A DNA stretch of 64,000 nucleotides from JABJPM01 sp964344655 (GTDB taxonomy: Archaea > Nanobdellota > Nanobdellia > SCGC-AAA011-G17 > PNOQ01), in contig CAYFOF010000003.1 in assembly GCA_964344655.1 (NCBI GenBank), forward strand, positions 1 through 64,000. Reading direction: 5' to 3'. Each line of letters starts with the position of its first letter. The first letter of the stretch is position 1. A program made the translations under genes and the position numbers. The notes beneath the pieces were generated by a model. The model ran no database searches. It was not told where the DNA came from and saw nothing but the letters and a program-made list of their open reading frames with translations. Shown here one piece after another: positions 42,847 through 51,907 of this stretch.

Positions 42847-45800
42847 CCTCCGCACCCCCCTACTTTATCTCCGCAAGTACATTCATAACATCCGGGACCG
42901 GTTTGTTTCATTGTTCTGCCGCATCTGCATGTAACTCCTGTTGAAGCTGTTTTTTTCTTAGATTTAGTTTTGCCGTTTTTTCCTTTTGTAAAACCGCCGG
43001 TTTCAGAATCTTCTAAAACATCATCTATTTCCCATTCATTAATGTCTTTTCTTTCTAAATATCTAAATGAGCCACTACCTTCGCCTCTTAATTTTGAAAC
43101 ATCAACTTTCTCCGGTTCTTGTGCAACGGATGTGTCCCCTAAATACTCTATTCTTAGTATTTTTTGTGCTGCATCAAATATAGAACTTGCTTGTTTTACG
43201 TGTTCATTATCAAAGACCAACCCTCTTGGTTCCATTGTATGGCCTTTCCAAGAATCTAATATTACTTCTAATGGTGTTCCAGTTTTTAGAGATTTTGATG
43301 CTTGAATCCCGGCAACTTTTAATACACTATTTAGTGTGGTTCCACCATCATAAGCTAAAAGAGCTATTTGTCCAGGCAATCCTGTTTCAGGATATTCACT
43401 TGTAATTAGGTGTACGGGGGTTTCTCCAATTTTAAATTCCCATTCATACGCTTGTCTACTTGTTGGGAGATCTACTTTTTCGCCCCAAGAAGGCTGGTTT
43501 AAACTTCTATCCTCCCCAAACGATAAAGCATATGATAATTTGCTATTAGACCTAAATGCTGCTACCGCCTTTAAACCATGTTCGTGAGATTGAATTAGGC
43601 CATCATAAATTTCTTTTACTGTAGTATGTTCTGGGAAATTATTTGTTTTTGAAATAGCCCCAGATATGAATGGTTGCATTGCACCTAGCATTTTTACATG
43701 TCCCAGGAAAGGAATACTTCCTTCTCCACTTATGTTTCCTAATGCTGTTTCGAAAACTTTGTGATGTTCTGGTTTTAAATCTAAAGATCCTAGTGTTGTT
43801 CCATGTTCAGCAATGTGAGAAGATATTTTTGTTATGTCTTCTTCATTATATCCAAGATTTCTTAATCCATTTGGAATTTCTTTATTTGATTCTAGGTTTA
43901 AACTTCCCCCGCCTGCGAGATCTTTTTTTATTGAAAAAGCTATGTAGGGTTCTGGCCCAGTAGTTTCACAACCAAGTAAATAAGAAATTGTTCCCGTTGG
44001 TGCAAGAACAGAAACTTGAGAATTTCTAAATCCAGTTTTATTCCCTTTTGTTTCTGCTACATCCCAAGAAGAATATGCTGCCTCTTTAATATTTTCTGGA
44101 ATAGAATCCCAAACTATATCATCTAGACTTTTTTTATGTTTTTTAATAACATCCATCATTGGATTTTTATTAAACTCAAAATGTTCAAATGTACCTATAC
44201 TTTCTGCCAAATTTGCAGAAGTTTGGTATGCTGTACCAGTCAATAATGCAGTTATTGAAGCAGCAAATTGCCTTCCTTCATCTGAATCATATGGCAATCC
44301 TTTTCTCATCAAAACAGCACCTATGTTTGCATAACCTAGTCCAATATTATTTAATTCTGGACTTATTTGGGCAACACTTCTTATAGGATACCCAGAAGAT
44401 TGATTTAATATGTTTTGCCCAGTTGCCATAATGTTTACAGCATATTGAAATCCTTCAACATCAAAATTTCCTTCTAAGTCTGTAAATTCTAATAAATTTA
44501 GTGATGCTAAGTTACATGCTGTGTCATTTATTGACATATATTCTGAACAAGGATTACTAGAATTTATTCTTCCAGAGTTTTTTACAGTGTGCATTCTTTG
44601 AATTGTATCTTCAAATTGTGCTCCTGGGTCTCCCGTTCTCCAAATACCAAAAGAAATCTCTTTAAGCATTCTGTCTGCGGAAATTTCATCAACTATTTCT
44701 CCATTTTTTATATTTCTTAATTCAATATTTCCTCCATTTCTTACTTGTTCAAAGAAATGATCATCTAACCTGACAGAAATATTTGTATTTTGATAATCTA
44801 CAGATGTTACTGCTGGTCCATCCATCCCTCCCTCATAGCCTGCACGCATTAAAGCTAGAGTTTTTTTCTCTTCTCCAACTTTGGATCTTATGAATTTCAT
44901 AACATCTGGATGGCCTTGCCGCATTGTTGTCATTCTTGCTGCACGTCTGCTCTTTCCACCAGATTTTATTGTTCCTGCCCAAACATCATATCCTTTCCAA
45001 AAACTTAATGGTCCAGAAGATTCTCCACCACAAGATAAAGATTCTCCTTCTGCTCTTAATACTCCAATATCTTGACCAATCCCAGATCCAGATTCAAAAA
45101 TATCAATTTCATGAACAGCGTGTTGTGCTATGCTTGTTAAATCATCTTGAGGTCCAGCAATAAAACATGCATGATTTTGGGGTCTAATGTTTCCCCCTTC
45201 TTCTATTTCTTCTACATCTCCTGTTTCTGGATTTCTCCAATGTTTTGTAGTTCCATTTCCTTCAATTCCATATTCTGAATATAATCCTGCATTAAATTGT
45301 ACTGGAGAATTAAATGCTGCTTTCCTATTAGCCATCAACCATAATAATTCATCTCTAAATATTTCTTTGTCTTCAGTAGAAGAAAAATATCCAAACTCTT
45401 CACCTGAATCGGCTATGTAATTTGCAACCCTTGTCCATATATGTTTTACTGAGTTTTCGTGATTGTTTCCTATTATTGCTTCTAATTTTCTTGTTTCTTC
45501 TTCTCCTTTTGGAACATAAGCATATTTGCTCATTACAACTGTTGCATCATTATCTGACCAAGAAGAAGGCACTTCTGCGTCTTCCATATCAAATATAATC
45601 TCTCCCTCTTTGTCTTTATTAGTTAAATGTCTTATTTCGTATGGCCCAATTGTATCAAGAGGGTTTGTTGTACCATCAGTATTATATCTTTGAAAGCTGA
45701 TTCCTTGGGGATTTTCATTTGTTTGATGGAATAGTCTTCCTAAAGCTAACCTGTCTACGTAAAGGTCATTTCCTTTTTCCAAAGTAATTACGTCTCCCGA

Positions 45801-45983
45801 ACTAACCGCATCTTCTAATCTTGAAACGCCATTAGCTAAATAAGGATTTGTTGTACTTTCTGAAGAAATTAAAGATCTTGCATCATCCAAACTTATGTGT
45901 CTTTCTGGGTCATATATGTTTAATCTTGATCCTGAAGGATCGTACATAGGACTATCATTAGAATTTATTTTTACTTTACTCAT
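42843..45983 (-). CDS. nrdJ: Adenosylcobalamin-dependent (class II) ribonucleotide reductase
   Basis: The 1046-aa protein has the class II catalytic barrel: FNSPVQFNAG, NHACFIAG (redox Cys), the B12-type segment ESGSGIGQDIG and SGGKSRRAARM, NPCSE with TACNLASLNL (radical and redox site), and LAPTGTIS. The tail ends in a Cys-rich zinc-ribbon-like unit (CRCGRTM, CTCGDKVGGCGG) that probably re-reduces the active site. It makes all dNTPs without oxygen dependence and needs vitamin B12, for which no synthesis genes are seen here. A Shine-Dalgarno AGGGGGA is 6 nt upstream. It follows nrdR by 1 nt. Confidence 0.95.
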   Translation of the reverse strand: MSKVKINSNDSPMYDPSGSRLNIYDPERHISLDDARSLISSESTTNPYLANGVSRLEDAVSSGDVITLEKGNDLYVDRLALGRLFHQTNENPQGISFQRYNTDGTTNPLDTIGPYEIRHLTNKDKEGEIIFDMEDAEVPSSWSDNDATVVMSKYAYVPKGEEETRKLEAIIGNNHENSVKHIWTRVANYIADSGEEFGYFSSTEDKEIFRDELLWLMANRKAAFNSPVQFNAGLYSEYGIEGNGTTKHWRNPETGDVEEIEEGGNIRPQNHACFIAGPQDDLTSIAQHAVHEIDIFESGSGIGQDIGVLRAEGESLSCGGESSGPLSFWKGYDVWAGTIKSGGKSRRAARMTTMRQGHPDVMKFIRSKVGEEKKTLALMRAGYEGGMDGPAVTSVDYQNTNISVRLDDHFFEQVRNGGNIELRNIKNGEIVDEISADRMLKEISFGIWRTGDPGAQFEDTIQRMHTVKNSGRINSSNPCSEYMSINDTACNLASLNLLEFTDLEGNFDVEGFQYAVNIMATGQNILNQSSGYPIRSVAQISPELNNIGLGYANIGAVLMRKGLPYDSDEGRQFAASITALLTGTAYQTSANLAESIGTFEHFEFNKNPMMDVIKKHKKSLDDIVWDSIPENIKEAAYSSWDVAETKGNKTGFRNSQVSVLAPTGTISYLLGCETTGPEPYIAFSIKKDLAGGGSLNLESNKEIPNGLRNLGYNEEDITKISSHIAEHGTTLGSLDLKPEHHKVFETALGNISGEGSIPFLGHVKMLGAMQPFISGAISKTNNFPEHTTVKEIYDGLIQSHEHGLKAVAAFRSNSKLSYALSFGEDRSLNQPSWGEKVDLPTSRQAYEWEFKIGETPVHLITSEYPETGLPGQIALLAYDGGTTLNSVLKVAGIQASKSLKTGTPLEVILDSWKGHTMEPRGLVFDNEHVKQASSIFDAAQKILRIEYLGDTSVAQEPEKVDVSKLRGEGSGSFRYLERKDINEWEIDDVLEDSETGGFTKGKNGKTKSKKKTASTGVTCRCGRTMKQTGPGCYECTCGDKVGGCGG

Positions 45984-45984
45984 T

Positions 45985-46437
45985 TTATTCCCCCTTTCTT
46001 AAATTATTAACCATATCTTCAAACGAATCTATGTCTGTGAAATCTTTGTACACAGATGCAAATCTTACGTAAGCAACTTTATCCAGTTTTTTTAGTTTTC
46101 TCATGACTAATTCTCCAATTATTTTTGAATGAACTTCTGGAGTATCATTGCTTCTTAGTTCGTTTTCTATTTCTGTGAATGTTTTTTGAAGTTGTTCTGT
46201 TGAAACTGGTCTTTTTTCACATGCCCTTATTATTCCTTTTTTTAGTTTGTCTCGGTCAAAAATTACTCTTTCGCCAGATTTTTTGACAACTCTTAAATCT
46301 AAGGTTTCTATTCTTTCGTGTGTTGTAAACCTTTTTTCGCAATCATTACATTCTCGTCTTCTTCTTACTGCTTCTTCAGAATGATCCCTCTTATCAACTA
46401 CTTTCATAGATTGGCTATTACAGAACGGACACCTCAT
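45985..46437 (-). CDS. nrdR: Transcriptional repressor NrdR
   Basis: The 150-aa protein has the standard NrdR layout: a zinc ribbon with Cys3, Cys6, Cys30, Cys33 and the RRRREC basic patch, then an ATP-cone (~45-135, VVKKSGERVIFDRDKL). NrdR senses ATP/dATP and represses ribonucleotide reductase genes in bacteria; it is uncommon in archaea. It is the first gene of the nrdR-nrdJ-dut operon. Two NrdR-box-like sites lie in its own leader, which indicates autoregulation. Confidence 0.97.
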   Translation of the reverse strand: MRCPFCNSQSMKVVDKRDHSEEAVRRRRECNDCEKRFTTHERIETLDLRVVKKSGERVIFDRDKLKKGIIRACEKRPVSTEQLQKTFTEIENELRSNDTPEVHSKIIGELVMRKLKKLDKVAYVRFASVYKDFTDIDSFEDMVNNLRKGE

Positions 46438-46438
46438 T

Positions 46439-46454
46439 TTTCAATATGTTGTGG
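46439..46454. promoter_or_regulatory. NrdR box 2 (proximal, imperfect)
   Basis: The core CAATATGTTGTG matches 11 of 12 bases of the core of the distal box. It lies directly upstream of the nrdR start codon and 33 bp from box 1, i.e. about three helix turns, close to the 31-32 bp usual for paired NrdR boxes. Confidence 0.65.
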
Positions 46455-46471
46455 TAGTTACATGTTTTTTG

Positions 46472-46487
46472 ACACAATATATTGTGT
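46472..46487. promoter_or_regulatory. NrdR box 1 (perfect palindrome)
   Basis: ACACAATATATTGTGT is a perfect 16-bp palindrome that agrees with the bacterial NrdR box consensus (ACACWATATATWGTGT-like). It lies ~35 bp from the start codon of nrdR, downstream of the TATA box (ATTTATAAAC, 46521-46530), so binding would block the early transcribed region. Confidence 0.85.
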
Positions 46488-46593
46488 TTTACTCACAACA
46501 ACCTATTTTTTAGGATTTAGGTTTATAAATATTTAGTAAGTTTGGTGTATAGATTATCAAAACTTTTATATTTGGTTTAGTGTTTGTGAAATT

Positions 46594-46818
46594 ATGGTAG
46601 ATAGTTATAAAGAAACTCAAAATATGGATAGATATACTATGATTTTAGGATATTACATGGAAAATCCAGGAAGAATAGAGAATAATTCTGAACTTTTAGA
46701 TCAGGCAATTGATGAAATCGATAAAGAAATGGATAGTTTGGGATTTCCAGAAGATGTAAAGTTAGATTTTTATGAAGAATTTGATCCTGTTATTAATTGG
46801 AGAAAATACGTTAATTAA
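46594..46818 (+). CDS. Hypothetical acidic protein (74 aa)
   Basis: An acidic helical protein without recognised motif. It is transcribed divergently from nrdR, with its own TATA box (CTTTTATATTTG, ~46561-46572) ~25-30 nt before the ATG. Its 3' end converges on ftsZ across a hairpin terminator. Confidence 0.5.
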   Translation: MVDSYKETQNMDRYTMILGYYMENPGRIENNSELLDQAIDEIDKEMDSLGFPEDVKLDFYEEFDPVINWRKYVN

Positions 46819-46826
46819 AAAAACAA

Positions 46827-46848
46827 GGGAAGGAGTTAGACTCCTCCC
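46827..46848. terminator. Bidirectional hairpin terminator between the 74-aa gene and ftsZ
   Basis: GGGAAGGAGT and ACTCCTCCC form a strong stem (one bulged base) with a 3-nt loop. On the plus strand it is followed by AAAAAAA; on the minus strand (ftsZ direction) by TTGTTTTTTT, as in intrinsic terminators. It lies 60 nt beyond the ftsZ stop codon. A second pairing (AAGTAGTG 46861-46868 with CACTACTT 46907-46914) includes the ftsZ stop codon. Confidence 0.6.
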
Positions 46849-46908
46849 AAAAAAATTCTAAAGTAGTGAGTCAACTTATGGGGGTTAAAATGAATGGAGT
46901 TAATCCCA

Positions 46909-47988
46909 CTACTTGAGCATGTCAATTCCCAGCATATCTTTCATTTGGGTAGCTTCTTCAGCTTTCGCTTGTGCCCTATCGATTTTGCCAAGGATATATG
47001 GTGATTTTACACCAGTAATTATGGTCATGACTCTTAGTTTTCCATCCATGGATGGATCTACGCTTGCTCCCCAGATTACTAAAGCATCTTCATCTAGAGA
47101 ACCAGTAACCATATTACCAATTTTCTCAATATCATCTAATAGTAAGTCTGAACCACCAGATATATTGATTAATGCACCAGTTGCACCTTCGTAACTTACA
47201 TCCAGTAAAGGATTTGAAAGTGCTTTCTTTACAGCTTCTTCAACTCTGTTTTCTGTAGTTGATTCGCCTATTCCAACAACTGAAACTCCTCCTCCAGTCA
47301 TTATTGTTTTAACATCTGCATAATCTAAGTTTACTAAACTTGGAACTGCAATTGTTTCTACTATTCCTTTAATCATTGTGGAAAGTAGTTCATTTGCAAC
47401 TGCGAATGCTTGTTGTAAAGGTAATTGTCCAGCAATCATAGATAATCTATTGTTGTCCATAACAATTACAGTATCACAAACATCTCTTAGTTCTTGTAAA
47501 CCGAATTCTGCTTTGTCACATCTTGCTTTTTCAATATTGAAAGGCATTGTAACATTTGCAATGACTATTGCTCCAGCTTCTTTTGCCATTTGAGCAATTA
47601 TTGGTGCTGCACCCGTTCCGGTTCCACCACCCATTCCAGCAGTAATAAATACCATATCAGTATCTCTTAAGATTTCTCTTAATTCATGATTATTTTCTTG
47701 TGCTGCTTCTCTACCTTTGTTTGGCATTCCACCTGCACCAAGTCCTCGTGTTAATTCTCTTCCAAGAAGTATTTTTCTATCACCATGGCACATATCTAAG
47801 TGTGCTTTATCAGTGTTAGCAATTATAACTTCTGCTCCATTTACACCTTTTTTGTATAGCCAAGAAGCAATATTTCCACCAGCTCCGCCGGTTCCAATTA
47901 CCTTCATGTTGGCTTTACCAACTTGTAAATCATCGTCGTTATTATTTGTGTCTACGTTTTTCAATGCGTCTTGTATAATAAATTCCAT
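46909..47988 (-). CDS. ftsZ: Cell division protein FtsZ
   Basis: The 359-aa protein has the tubulin/FtsZ GTP-binding loop AGMGGGTGTGAAP (~117-129), the N-terminal GTGGAGGNIASWL (~32-44) and the catalytic T7-region NLDYADVKTIM. It polymerises into the division ring. A short acidic N-terminal extension (NNNDDD) precedes the core, and the C-terminal tail is short. A TATA box (ATATATAAAAT, ~48034-48044), an inverted repeat at 48018-48032 and a G-rich Shine-Dalgarno-like AGGGGGA lie upstream. No second ftsZ gene is in the window. Confidence 0.97.
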   Translation of the reverse strand: MEFIIQDALKNVDTNNNDDDLQVGKANMKVIGTGGAGGNIASWLYKKGVNGAEVIIANTDKAHLDMCHGDRKILLGRELTRGLGAGGMPNKGREAAQENNHELREILRDTDMVFITAGMGGGTGTGAAPIIAQMAKEAGAIVIANVTMPFNIEKARCDKAEFGLQELRDVCDTVIVMDNNRLSMIAGQLPLQQAFAVANELLSTMIKGIVETIAVPSLVNLDYADVKTIMTGGGVSVVGIGESTTENRVEEAVKKALSNPLLDVSYEGATGALINISGGSDLLLDDIEKIGNMVTGSLDEDALVIWGASVDPSMDGKLRVMTIITGVKSPYILGKIDRAQAKAEEATQMKDMLGIDMLK

Positions 47989-48305
47989 TTTGTCTTATTT
48001 TTTCCCCCTTTTTTATATGTTGTATCACAACAAATTTTATATATGTGTGAATGTAATTTTCTTCTAAGAAAAAGTTGTTTAATCGCCAAATTAAAACGCT
48101 TTTTTGAGATAGTAAAAACTAAGACTTGATACAAATCGTGTGTATTTTCATTCGGAATCGCCAAAAACCGTTGAAAATGTTAAGACCTAAGAGTATTTTA
48201 ATTCTGATTGTTTATAAATGTTTTTGGAGTTTAATTTATATTTTCGAGTAGATAGGTTGCTATTTTTTGGATAAGTTTTTATATTAGTAATTTAGTTTTC
48301 TTCTT
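47989..48305. other. Intergenic region between ftsZ and gatD
   Basis: This 317-bp divergent region contains no convincing gene. The ftsZ promoter occupies 48003-48046. The sequence AATCGCCAAA occurs twice (~48083 and ~48162) on the plus strand, ~80 bp apart. Near its right end a TATA-like TTTTTATATTAG (~48270-48281) precedes gatD by ~25-30 nt. An unlabelled small RNA or regulatory DNA is possible but not shown. Confidence 0.45.
48018..48032. promoter_or_regulatory. Inverted repeat in the ftsZ promoter
   Basis: TGTTGT-ATC-ACAACA is a perfect 6-bp inverted repeat with a 3-nt spacer. It lies between the TATA box (~48034-48044) and the G-rich ribosome-binding site, where a bound protein would block transcription start. 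The regulator is unknown. Confidence 0.45.
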
Positions 48306-49541
48306 ATGAAAAGTGGAGATTATGTTGAAATTAAAACTTCTGAAAAAATCTTTAAGGGAATTTTAATGCCAGATTCTGTTGCTGGAAAATTAGTTTTGAA
48401 ATTAGATTCTGGGTATAATATGGGACTTGATAAAAAGAAAATTAAATCTAAGAAAATTCTGAAAAATGTTGCAAAAAAGTTTTCTAAAGTTGTAAAAGTA
48501 AAACAGAATTCTAAGCTTCCTAAAATCCTTATTTTACATACTGGAGGAACTATTGCTAGTAAAGTTTCATACAAAACTGGAGGAGTTATTGCTAAGTTTA
48601 AACCAGAAGAATTGTTGGAATTAATTCCAGAATTAGGAAAAATTGCAAATATTGAGACAAAATTAGTTTCAAATGTGTTTTCTGAGGATATGGGTTTCAA
48701 AGATTATAATAATTTGGCCAAGGAAATAAAAAAAGCTAAAGGATATTCTGGTGTGATTATTACTCATGGAACAGACACCATGCATTATACTTCTGCTGCT
48801 TTGTCATTTATGTTGGAAGGATTGGGATTCCCAGTTATTTTAGTTGGATCTCAGAGGAGTTCAGATAGAGGAAGTTCAGATGCAGGAATAAATATGATCT
48901 GTGCTGCAAATTTCATTGCAAATTCTGATTTTGCTGGCGTTGGAATATGTATGCATTCTTCAATGGATGATGATAAGTGTTGGATTTTACCAGGATTGAA
49001 ATCTAGAAAATTCCACAGTTCAAGAAGAGATGCTTTTCAAGCAGTAAATACAAAACCCCATGCTTTAGTTGGGGTTAATGGGAAAATTAAGATAATTGAC
49101 AATAATTTTAGAAAAAGAGAGGATTTGAAGGTTAAGGTTGATTTATTTAATGAAAAATTGAAAATCGGAATTTTGAAAGTTCACCCAGGAATGAATGTTA
49201 GTGAAATTCCTTCTGGTCTTAATGGATTGATTATTGAAGGAACTGGATTGGGACATATGCCCGTTAATTTAGATTCTAAGATATTTAACAAGTTGAAAAG
49301 TTTGAAAATCCCTATTGTTATGTGCAGTCAAACTGTTTTTGGTAGAGTGAATATGAATGTTTATTCAACTGGCCGTAAATTACAAGAATTTATTATTTCT
49401 GGCTCGGATATGACTTCTGAAACTGCTTTTATGAAATTAGCTTGGTTATTAAGCAGTAAAAAGGATATTAGTTTAATGACTTCTAATCTGAAAGGAGAAA
49501 TTAATGAAAGAATTTCTGATGAATTTTTATCTTTGTATTAA
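48306..49541 (+). CDS. gatD: Glutamyl-tRNA(Gln) amidotransferase subunit D
   Basis: The 411-aa protein has the small N-terminal barrel domain (~1-60) that distinguishes GatD from plain asparaginases, then an asparaginase core with catalytic Thr in HTGGTIAS (~78-85) and ITHGTDTMHYTSAAL (~152-166). GatD frees ammonia from Asn/Gln for the GatE reaction that turns Glu-tRNA(Gln) into Gln-tRNA(Gln). GatE is at 57307, not adjacent. Confidence 0.95.
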   Translation: MKSGDYVEIKTSEKIFKGILMPDSVAGKLVLKLDSGYNMGLDKKKIKSKKILKNVAKKFSKVVKVKQNSKLPKILILHTGGTIASKVSYKTGGVIAKFKPEELLELIPELGKIANIETKLVSNVFSEDMGFKDYNNLAKEIKKAKGYSGVIITHGTDTMHYTSAALSFMLEGLGFPVILVGSQRSSDRGSSDAGINMICAANFIANSDFAGVGICMHSSMDDDKCWILPGLKSRKFHSSRRDAFQAVNTKPHALVGVNGKIKIIDNNFRKREDLKVKVDLFNEKLKIGILKVHPGMNVSEIPSGLNGLIIEGTGLGHMPVNLDSKIFNKLKSLKIPIVMCSQTVFGRVNMNVYSTGRKLQEFIISGSDMTSETAFMKLAWLLSSKKDISLMTSNLKGEINERISDEFLSLY

Positions 49542-49543
49542 TT

Positions 49544-49948
49544 TTATTTAAGTCCGTGATCATGGAAGCATTTTATGTATTTTTGATCTGACCCTAAAAC
49601 ATGCCCAACAATCCATTTTAATACAAATTCTAATAGTTCTTTTGTAACTTTTTCTTCGTCAATATTATTTTCTTCAAGGCTTTTTTGTATTTGTTTTTTG
49701 AATGATTCGTGTTCGGTTTTATGTTCTTCTTTGAATTCATAATCAAATTTTTCAAAGTATTTTTCTTCTGTTTCGAAATGGTATACAGAATAGTCTATTA
49801 ATTCTTCAATTACTTTTGTTAAGAATTCATGTTCTCTTTTGTCTTTTATCGATGCGTCTAATTTTTTAAGAATTTCAAATATTTTTTTGTGTTGATCATC
49901 GATTTCTTTTACTTCAACACTGTACTCTGGTTTCCAGTTTAAATCCAT
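49544..49948 (-). CDS. Bacteriohemerythrin
   Basis: The 134-aa four-helix protein has all seven di-iron ligands: His20 (DDQHK), His57 and Glu61 (HFETEE), His76 and His80 (HKTEH), His116 and Asp121 (HVLGSD). Bacteriohemerythrins bind oxygen reversibly and may deliver, store or sense it. It stands alone, downstream of agmatinase on the same strand with a 16-nt gap, so joint transcription is possible. Confidence 0.96.
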   Translation of the reverse strand: MDLNWKPEYSVEVKEIDDQHKKIFEILKKLDASIKDKREHEFLTKVIEELIDYSVYHFETEEKYFEKFDYEFKEEHKTEHESFKKQIQKSLEENNIDEEKVTKELLEFVLKWIVGHVLGSDQKYIKCFHDHGLK

Positions 49949-49964
49949 GAGCTTAATTTTGGGT

Positions 49965-50753
49965 TTACTTATTTATAAATTTATTGAATCCGATTAGTTT
50001 GTAAACTAATTTTGCTGCTGTGTATGAGGAAAGCTCTTCTTTGGGGCATAATTCAACGATATCTGCACCGAGAACGTTTCTATGTTTGAAAACTTCTTTT
50101 AATAAATCTGTAACTTGTTTGAATTGTAATCCTACTGGTTCTGGTGTTCCAACATCGGGGATTACTGTTGGATCGAAAGAATCTAGATCTATTGTTATGT
50201 ATACATTTTTCTTTAATGTTTTTAGAATCTTTTTAATATTAAATTTGTTATGTGCATAAAAAGTATTTATTTTGTGTTTTTTTATGTAATTATATTCATC
50301 TTTGTCCAAAGCTCTTACTCCAACTTGAGTTATGTTTTTGTTGAATTCTGAAATTCTTCTTGCTACACAAGCATGACTTAATTTTTTTCCGTCAAATTCA
50401 TCTTTTAGATCTGCATGAGCATCAATTTGTAATATAGAAAGATCTTTTTGCGGCAATCTTTTGATTAGGGGGTAAGAAATTGTGTGTTCTCCTCCAAGTG
50501 CAATTATAAATTTATTTGATTTTAAGTTTTCAAGTTGTTTTAGTGTTTTTATTTCTTTTAATGTTGTTATTCCAATTTTGTATGGTTCTATGTTTAGTTC
50601 TGGATCATATAAGTATAATTCATTTGAAGCTTTAATTATTTCTTTTGGGCCATTTTTTGTTCCTTTTTTATAAGATGTTGTAGATTCAAATGGAACTGGC
50701 AAAATAGCTACTTTTGCTTCTTCAAATTCTGGCAAATTCATGAATGTTTTCAT
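49965..50753 (-). CDS. Agmatinase/ureohydrolase family
   Basis: The 262-aa protein has the binuclear manganese site of the arginase fold: GGEHTIS (His90), DAHADL (Asp111, His113, Asp115) and TIDLDSFDP (Asp189, Asp191). The SHACVARR loop is the type found in agmatinases, which split agmatine to putrescine and urea. Guanidinobutyrase or another amidine substrate is possible. Polyamines made this way would feed deoxyhypusine synthase at 53053. Confidence 0.9.
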   Translation of the reverse strand: MKTFMNLPEFEEAKVAILPVPFESTTSYKKGTKNGPKEIIKASNELYLYDPELNIEPYKIGITTLKEIKTLKQLENLKSNKFIIALGGEHTISYPLIKRLPQKDLSILQIDAHADLKDEFDGKKLSHACVARRISEFNKNITQVGVRALDKDEYNYIKKHKINTFYAHNKFNIKKILKTLKKNVYITIDLDSFDPTVIPDVGTPEPVGLQFKQVTDLLKEVFKHRNVLGADIVELCPKEELSSYTAAKLVYKLIGFNKFINK

Positions 50754-50788
50754 GAAAATTCGGAGAAAATAACGTGTTATAAAGGTTT

Positions 50789-51535
50789 TTATTTGATTAT
50801 TGGTCCTTTATTTTGTGCCCAATCTAGTAAATCTCGAGTAGTATACCATCCAAAATCATGATTTTTTTGGTCCATTGGGTTTAACCACCATATGGGATTT
50901 CCATCATCATCAAATCTTTTTACACTTAATGCTATATATTTTTGTCCTGATTCTTTTAAAGCCTCTAGAACTCCGCTTTCTTCCTCTGCTTTTTTGCATC
51001 TAATTGTGTGATCTCTAGCTTTTTTATCTTCAAATCTTGCTTCTTCTAGCATATCTTCAGGAATTTGCCTGTAATCTAGTAATATCAATCCAGAATTGCC
51101 AAAGGGATCTTCTCTTCCACCCAGAGTGATTACTCCATTGTTTGTTCTAAATGCATCATCTAAATTTTCTAAGACATAACTATTTTTTTCTAAAACTGCA
51201 ATTCCGAAATCGTTATTACTCCATGCAGCACCAATTTCTGTATCGCCATAAGGAATTAGGGATCTACTTGAGGCAATACTATTTATTCTTGAATCATCTA
51301 AATATGAATTGTAAACAAGATACGATCTTCCTTCGCTATTATGGAATATTAATCCTTCTGGAACAATAGTATTTTTTCTTCCTTCAAATCCAAGAAGTTC
51401 TGTATTTAATCCAAAAGCATTTGTTAGGTCAGAAATCCCCCATTCATGTTCTGCGGTAAAATCCCATCCTAAATTAACTCCAATAATTTTTTCGTCTAAA
51501 GTTATAAAATCAGTATCATGTGTACCCCTTCTCAT
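50789..51535 (-). CDS. Hypothetical soluble protein (248 aa)
   Basis: A mixed alpha/beta protein without signal peptide or membrane helix. Some motifs look conserved (YGDTEIGAAWS, LDYRQIP, GWYTTRDLLDWA) but no family is recognised. It stands alone with the DUF378 gene upstream. Confidence 0.55.
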   Translation of the reverse strand: MRRGTHDTDFITLDEKIIGVNLGWDFTAEHEWGISDLTNAFGLNTELLGFEGRKNTIVPEGLIFHNSEGRSYLVYNSYLDDSRINSIASSRSLIPYGDTEIGAAWSNNDFGIAVLEKNSYVLENLDDAFRTNNGVITLGGREDPFGNSGLILLDYRQIPEDMLEEARFEDKKARDHTIRCKKAEEESGVLEALKESGQKYIALSVKRFDDDGNPIWWLNPMDQKNHDFGWYTTRDLLDWAQNKGPIIK

Positions 51536-51602
51536 TGTAATATAGGGGATGTAAAACTATTTATAAATTTATTTGAAAAAAAAGAAAAAAATTAATTGGT
51601 TT

Positions 51603-51797
51603 TTACTCTTTTTTATGCATGAAAATCATGTATAAAGCAGATAGACCAACTAGAATATAGATTAAGCTCAATAACCAAGTTACAGAACCAAAGATTGCGC
51701 TAACTAAATTCCAATTAAAAGCTCCAACTAAACCCCAGTTCAAGCCTCCAACAATAAGAAGCACATAAGCAATCCAATCAAGAGTACCCATCTTCAT
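51603..51797 (-). CDS. DUF378 small membrane protein
   Basis: The 64-aa protein has two hydrophobic helices and the DUF378 pattern DWIAYVLLIVGGLNWGLVG followed by FGSVTWLLSLIYILVGL. A strong Shine-Dalgarno (GGAGGTGT) 8 nt before the ATG sets the start. Function of the family is unknown. Confidence 0.92.
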   Translation of the reverse strand: MKMGTLDWIAYVLLIVGGLNWGLVGAFNWNLVSAIFGSVTWLLSLIYILVGLSALYMIFMHKKE

Positions 51798-51907
51798 CTG
51801 GTTACACCTCCTTTTTTAATAGTTGAAATTGGAATTTTCATTATTTAAAGGTTTCTTATATGTTTTAGAAGTTAAAATCTTATAAATTCTTTATAATTTT
51901 CCTTTTT

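Noticed and set aside
42843..45983. Intein in the class II ribonucleotide reductase
   Set aside because: The catalytic motifs run in normal order and no intein splice motif or LAGLIDADG block is seen inside.
46861..46914. Riboswitch at the ftsZ 3' side
   Set aside because: Only a simple stem is seen and it lies downstream of the gene; no known riboswitch core is present.
47961..48164. 67-aa minus-strand frame across the ftsZ start
   Set aside because: It overlaps the ftsZ promoter and 5' end, has no start signals and no protein-like pattern.
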